Shown here one piece after another: positions 62,380 to 64,000 of a DNA stretch of 64,000 bases. The DNA is from Flectonema sp. DT1601 (taxonomy: Eukaryota > Euglenozoa > Diplonemea > Diplonemida > Diplonemidae). The notes below the pieces were generated by a model that searched no databases, was not told the origin of the DNA, and saw only the letters and a list, made by a program, of their open reading frames with translations. The position numbers and the translations under genes were made by a program. Every line of letters starts with the position of its first letter. The stretch's first letter is position 1. The stretch lies in the NCBI GenBank assembly GCA_964019425.1, contig OZ025790.1, positions 930,001 to 994,000 on the forward strand, read 5' to 3'.

Positions 62380-63985
62380 GTCCTTCACAACCTGTGAGAA
62401 AGTCCTCTCCGATATCAATCACACCATTAAGAACAGTGAGGTCAAGCGAGGTGGTGGAAGAACAGCCTATATGTACCATTTTGAGTGCTGTCATTCAGGC
62501 TTGCTAGCACGGAGATGACGAGGCACTAAGATGGAAGAACAGCTTGCCAAGAACAAATCTCCAATTACTGCGACATTACTTAGACCAGAAAGTTTAGTTA
62601 GCAAAGAAAGGTCTAGCGAAGTGATGAGAGACACAAACATTTAAGAAGTTACTCCAATTGCTGTGAGACTATACAGCCCAGAGAGTCAAGCGTTGTGATG
62701 GAAGTACATTCGAATAATTAACCAGTGTTTAGGGGTTGGAATCCCATGGATCCCGTCGCTCAGGCGTCCGGTGGAGGGCACTGTGAACGAGTTGCGGTCC
62801 AGGTGGCGTCGGAAGGCCACCACACCAACAGATTTGTTTCTTCGCACAACAGTAGCTTGGGGACCGTAAGAGACCCAAGGTGGTTCACAACCGCTCGAAC
62901 AACTGCGTGTGAAGGAACAGGATGGAAAAGAAAAGAAAATAAGAAAAGAAATGCCACACAAAAAAACGACGTAGTAAAACAGAGAGGTAGGGGGAGGGAT
63001 GGCCTCTTTCTCCACACATTGCATGAGTAACTCGCGGGGCTGATACTGTTAATACATTTCAGGCGACCTGAACTTATAATCCCCCCATGCGTGAAAAGAC
63101 TAAACGGGGGAGGTTTGAAGGAAATGGGGGTAAAGGGAAATCATGCCACTAAGGAAAAATAAAACCCCGGTGGCCCCTGTGAGCTCTGGGTGCCTGAGTA
63201 TCCCGGGCCGGATCACCTGACCTTCTGCTATGTTGTCCTTTTTATTTTAAAGGTTAGGCTACCGGAAAATAAAACGGGGGTAAAATAATACACAGCAACA
63301 ATACGTCAGCACTCTAGTTACACTCAAGGAGTGCATCCAGGTAACACCACGAGGAGGCGTGCTATCCGAGTTTCGTTACCCAAGTGATGGAAGAACATTT
63401 GTACAAGAACTCATCTCCAATTGCAGTGACACAATTCAGACCAGAGAGGTCAACTGAAGTGAGTAGAGGATACTCTCGTAAGAATGACTCTTCGATGGCT
63501 TGGACTTCAGAATTTGAATTGCGGAACGAAACCCGTTTTACTATTGGAGGTATCAATCCTTTCTCAAGTTTGAGGATATTGTTCTCTAAGAATGTGGGAG
63601 TGTCCAGAAAGAGACATTCTTCTTCGTCACCAGCCAGCCTGCGAAGCAGCTCCTCTCGCTTTGTTTCATCCACAAACCAGCTTTTACCAAATAAACGAAA
63701 TCGTTTCTTCCCCACCTCCAGCTCGCTGTTGGGCCCCACTCCATGAACAGCCAGACGCTTAGTTTCACAAAGAAGCTCTCCAGCGAACGACAGTTCGACT
63801 TCCTCCGCATCGATGCCCCACTCCTCGCCGCAGTCAACACGTCGCTCACGAGTGAATCAGCAACAGCTGTGAATGACACCACGGGAAGTCCCAAATCGAC
63901 ACAGAAACTTGCATTGTGTTGAGGAATGGCTGAAGTGGAGATAAGATAAGAATAGCGCACTGTATGCCATGTCGAAGAACCAAAT
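62380..63985 (-). pseudogene. Decayed BspA-like LRR family gene
   Basis: At 63985-63362 a 5' part is readable: MAYSALFLSYLHFSHS at the ATG near 63976, then ASFCVDLGLPVVSFTAVADS in a second frame, then EEWGIDAEEVELSFAGELL through KSWFVDETKREELLRRLAG and the LRR start LTSVDLSGLNCVTAIGDEFL in a third, so there are at least two frame changes. Further LRR_5-type units of about 70 bp are visible at 62735-62380 (SLDLTVLNGVIDIGEDFLTG) mixed with stops. Between them is a GC-richer block (62720-63250) not related to LRRs. Consistent with a member of a multicopy LRR gene family that has lost its frame; part could alternatively be intron-split, but stops inside the LRR units argue for decay. Confidence 0.65.
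63030..63260. other. GC-richer block inside the decayed LRR locus
   Basis: Unlike the rest of the window this stretch is G/C-rich with few A/T runs (AACGGGGGAGG, CCCCGGTGGCCCC, ATCCCGGGCCGGATC). No frame, tRNA or repeat copy elsewhere in the window was recognised. It probably arrived as an insertion into the LRR locus. Confidence 0.4.
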
Positions 63986-64000
63986 ATACACCTTTTTCCC

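Noticed and set aside
62725-63030. Plus-strand ORF of 101 residues over the LRR locus
   Set aside because: No domain, overlaps equally long frames on the other strand, and lies in a decayed region.

Overview
The window looks like nuclear DNA of a flagellated, peroxisome-bearing protist. Evidence for a eukaryote: at least 17 spliceable GT-AG introns of 46-200 nt, nearly all with a homopolymeric A or T run; all three stop codons used as stops; and orthologue-grade BBS5, a CFAP52-type WD40 protein, PEX6, PTEN, EXOSC10/Rrp6, TAF1 and IFRD. All 22 protein genes I can model are on the minus strand, and most have an AG, usually after a pyrimidine tract, 8-31 nt before their ATG. That is what a directional gene cluster with 5'-leader splicing (possibly spliced-leader trans-splicing, as in Euglenozoa) would look like. 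I cannot name the organism; euglenozoan-like is a guess.

Layout, left to right (transcription runs right to left). 1-672: partial FYVE-finger plus cyclin-box protein, running off the left edge. 969-3857: PEX6. 5109-7519: LRR/coiled-coil/EF-hand protein, four exons. 7809-9944: CFAP52-like WD40 protein. 10210-11271: PTEN. 11491-18101: tandem pair of diverged CH-domain proteins. 18824-21793: membrane receptor with a degenerate cyclase domain and a STE-type kinase. 22183-23253: CCHC plus FHA protein. 24231-28913: soluble adenylyl cyclase (ADCY10 type). 28914-30850: repeat-rich spacer. 30851-34899: RING protein, compact TAF1, EngB/GTPBP8 GTPase. 36022-37125 and 39044-40404: two related multi-pass membrane proteins separated by repeats. 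40405-42504: repeat cluster. 42505-47595: large surface protein with a Cys-rich ectodomain, about 2.4 kb of 15-bp tandem repeats, and a multi-pass C-terminus. 47948-51431: BBS5 and IFRD. 52790-56071: EXOSC10 and a 94-residue ORF. 56330-58000: repeats plus unexplained plus-strand coding-like stretches. 58006-61943: MacB/LolD-type ABC ATPase, a 70-residue two-exon gene, and a protist protein with Cys pairs. 62380-64000: decayed LRR-family gene.

The gene set fits ciliary signalling and structure (BBS5, CFAP52, soluble cyclase, CH/EF-hand proteins), phosphoinositide signalling (FYVE, PTEN) and housekeeping RNA and transcription functions. Spacers hold long A/T homopolymers and at least four families of short dispersed repeats, several ending in GGTAC plus an A-run, suggesting A-tailed retroposons. 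I saw no LTR, capsid or envelope element, no rRNA, no convincing tRNA and no CRISPR array.
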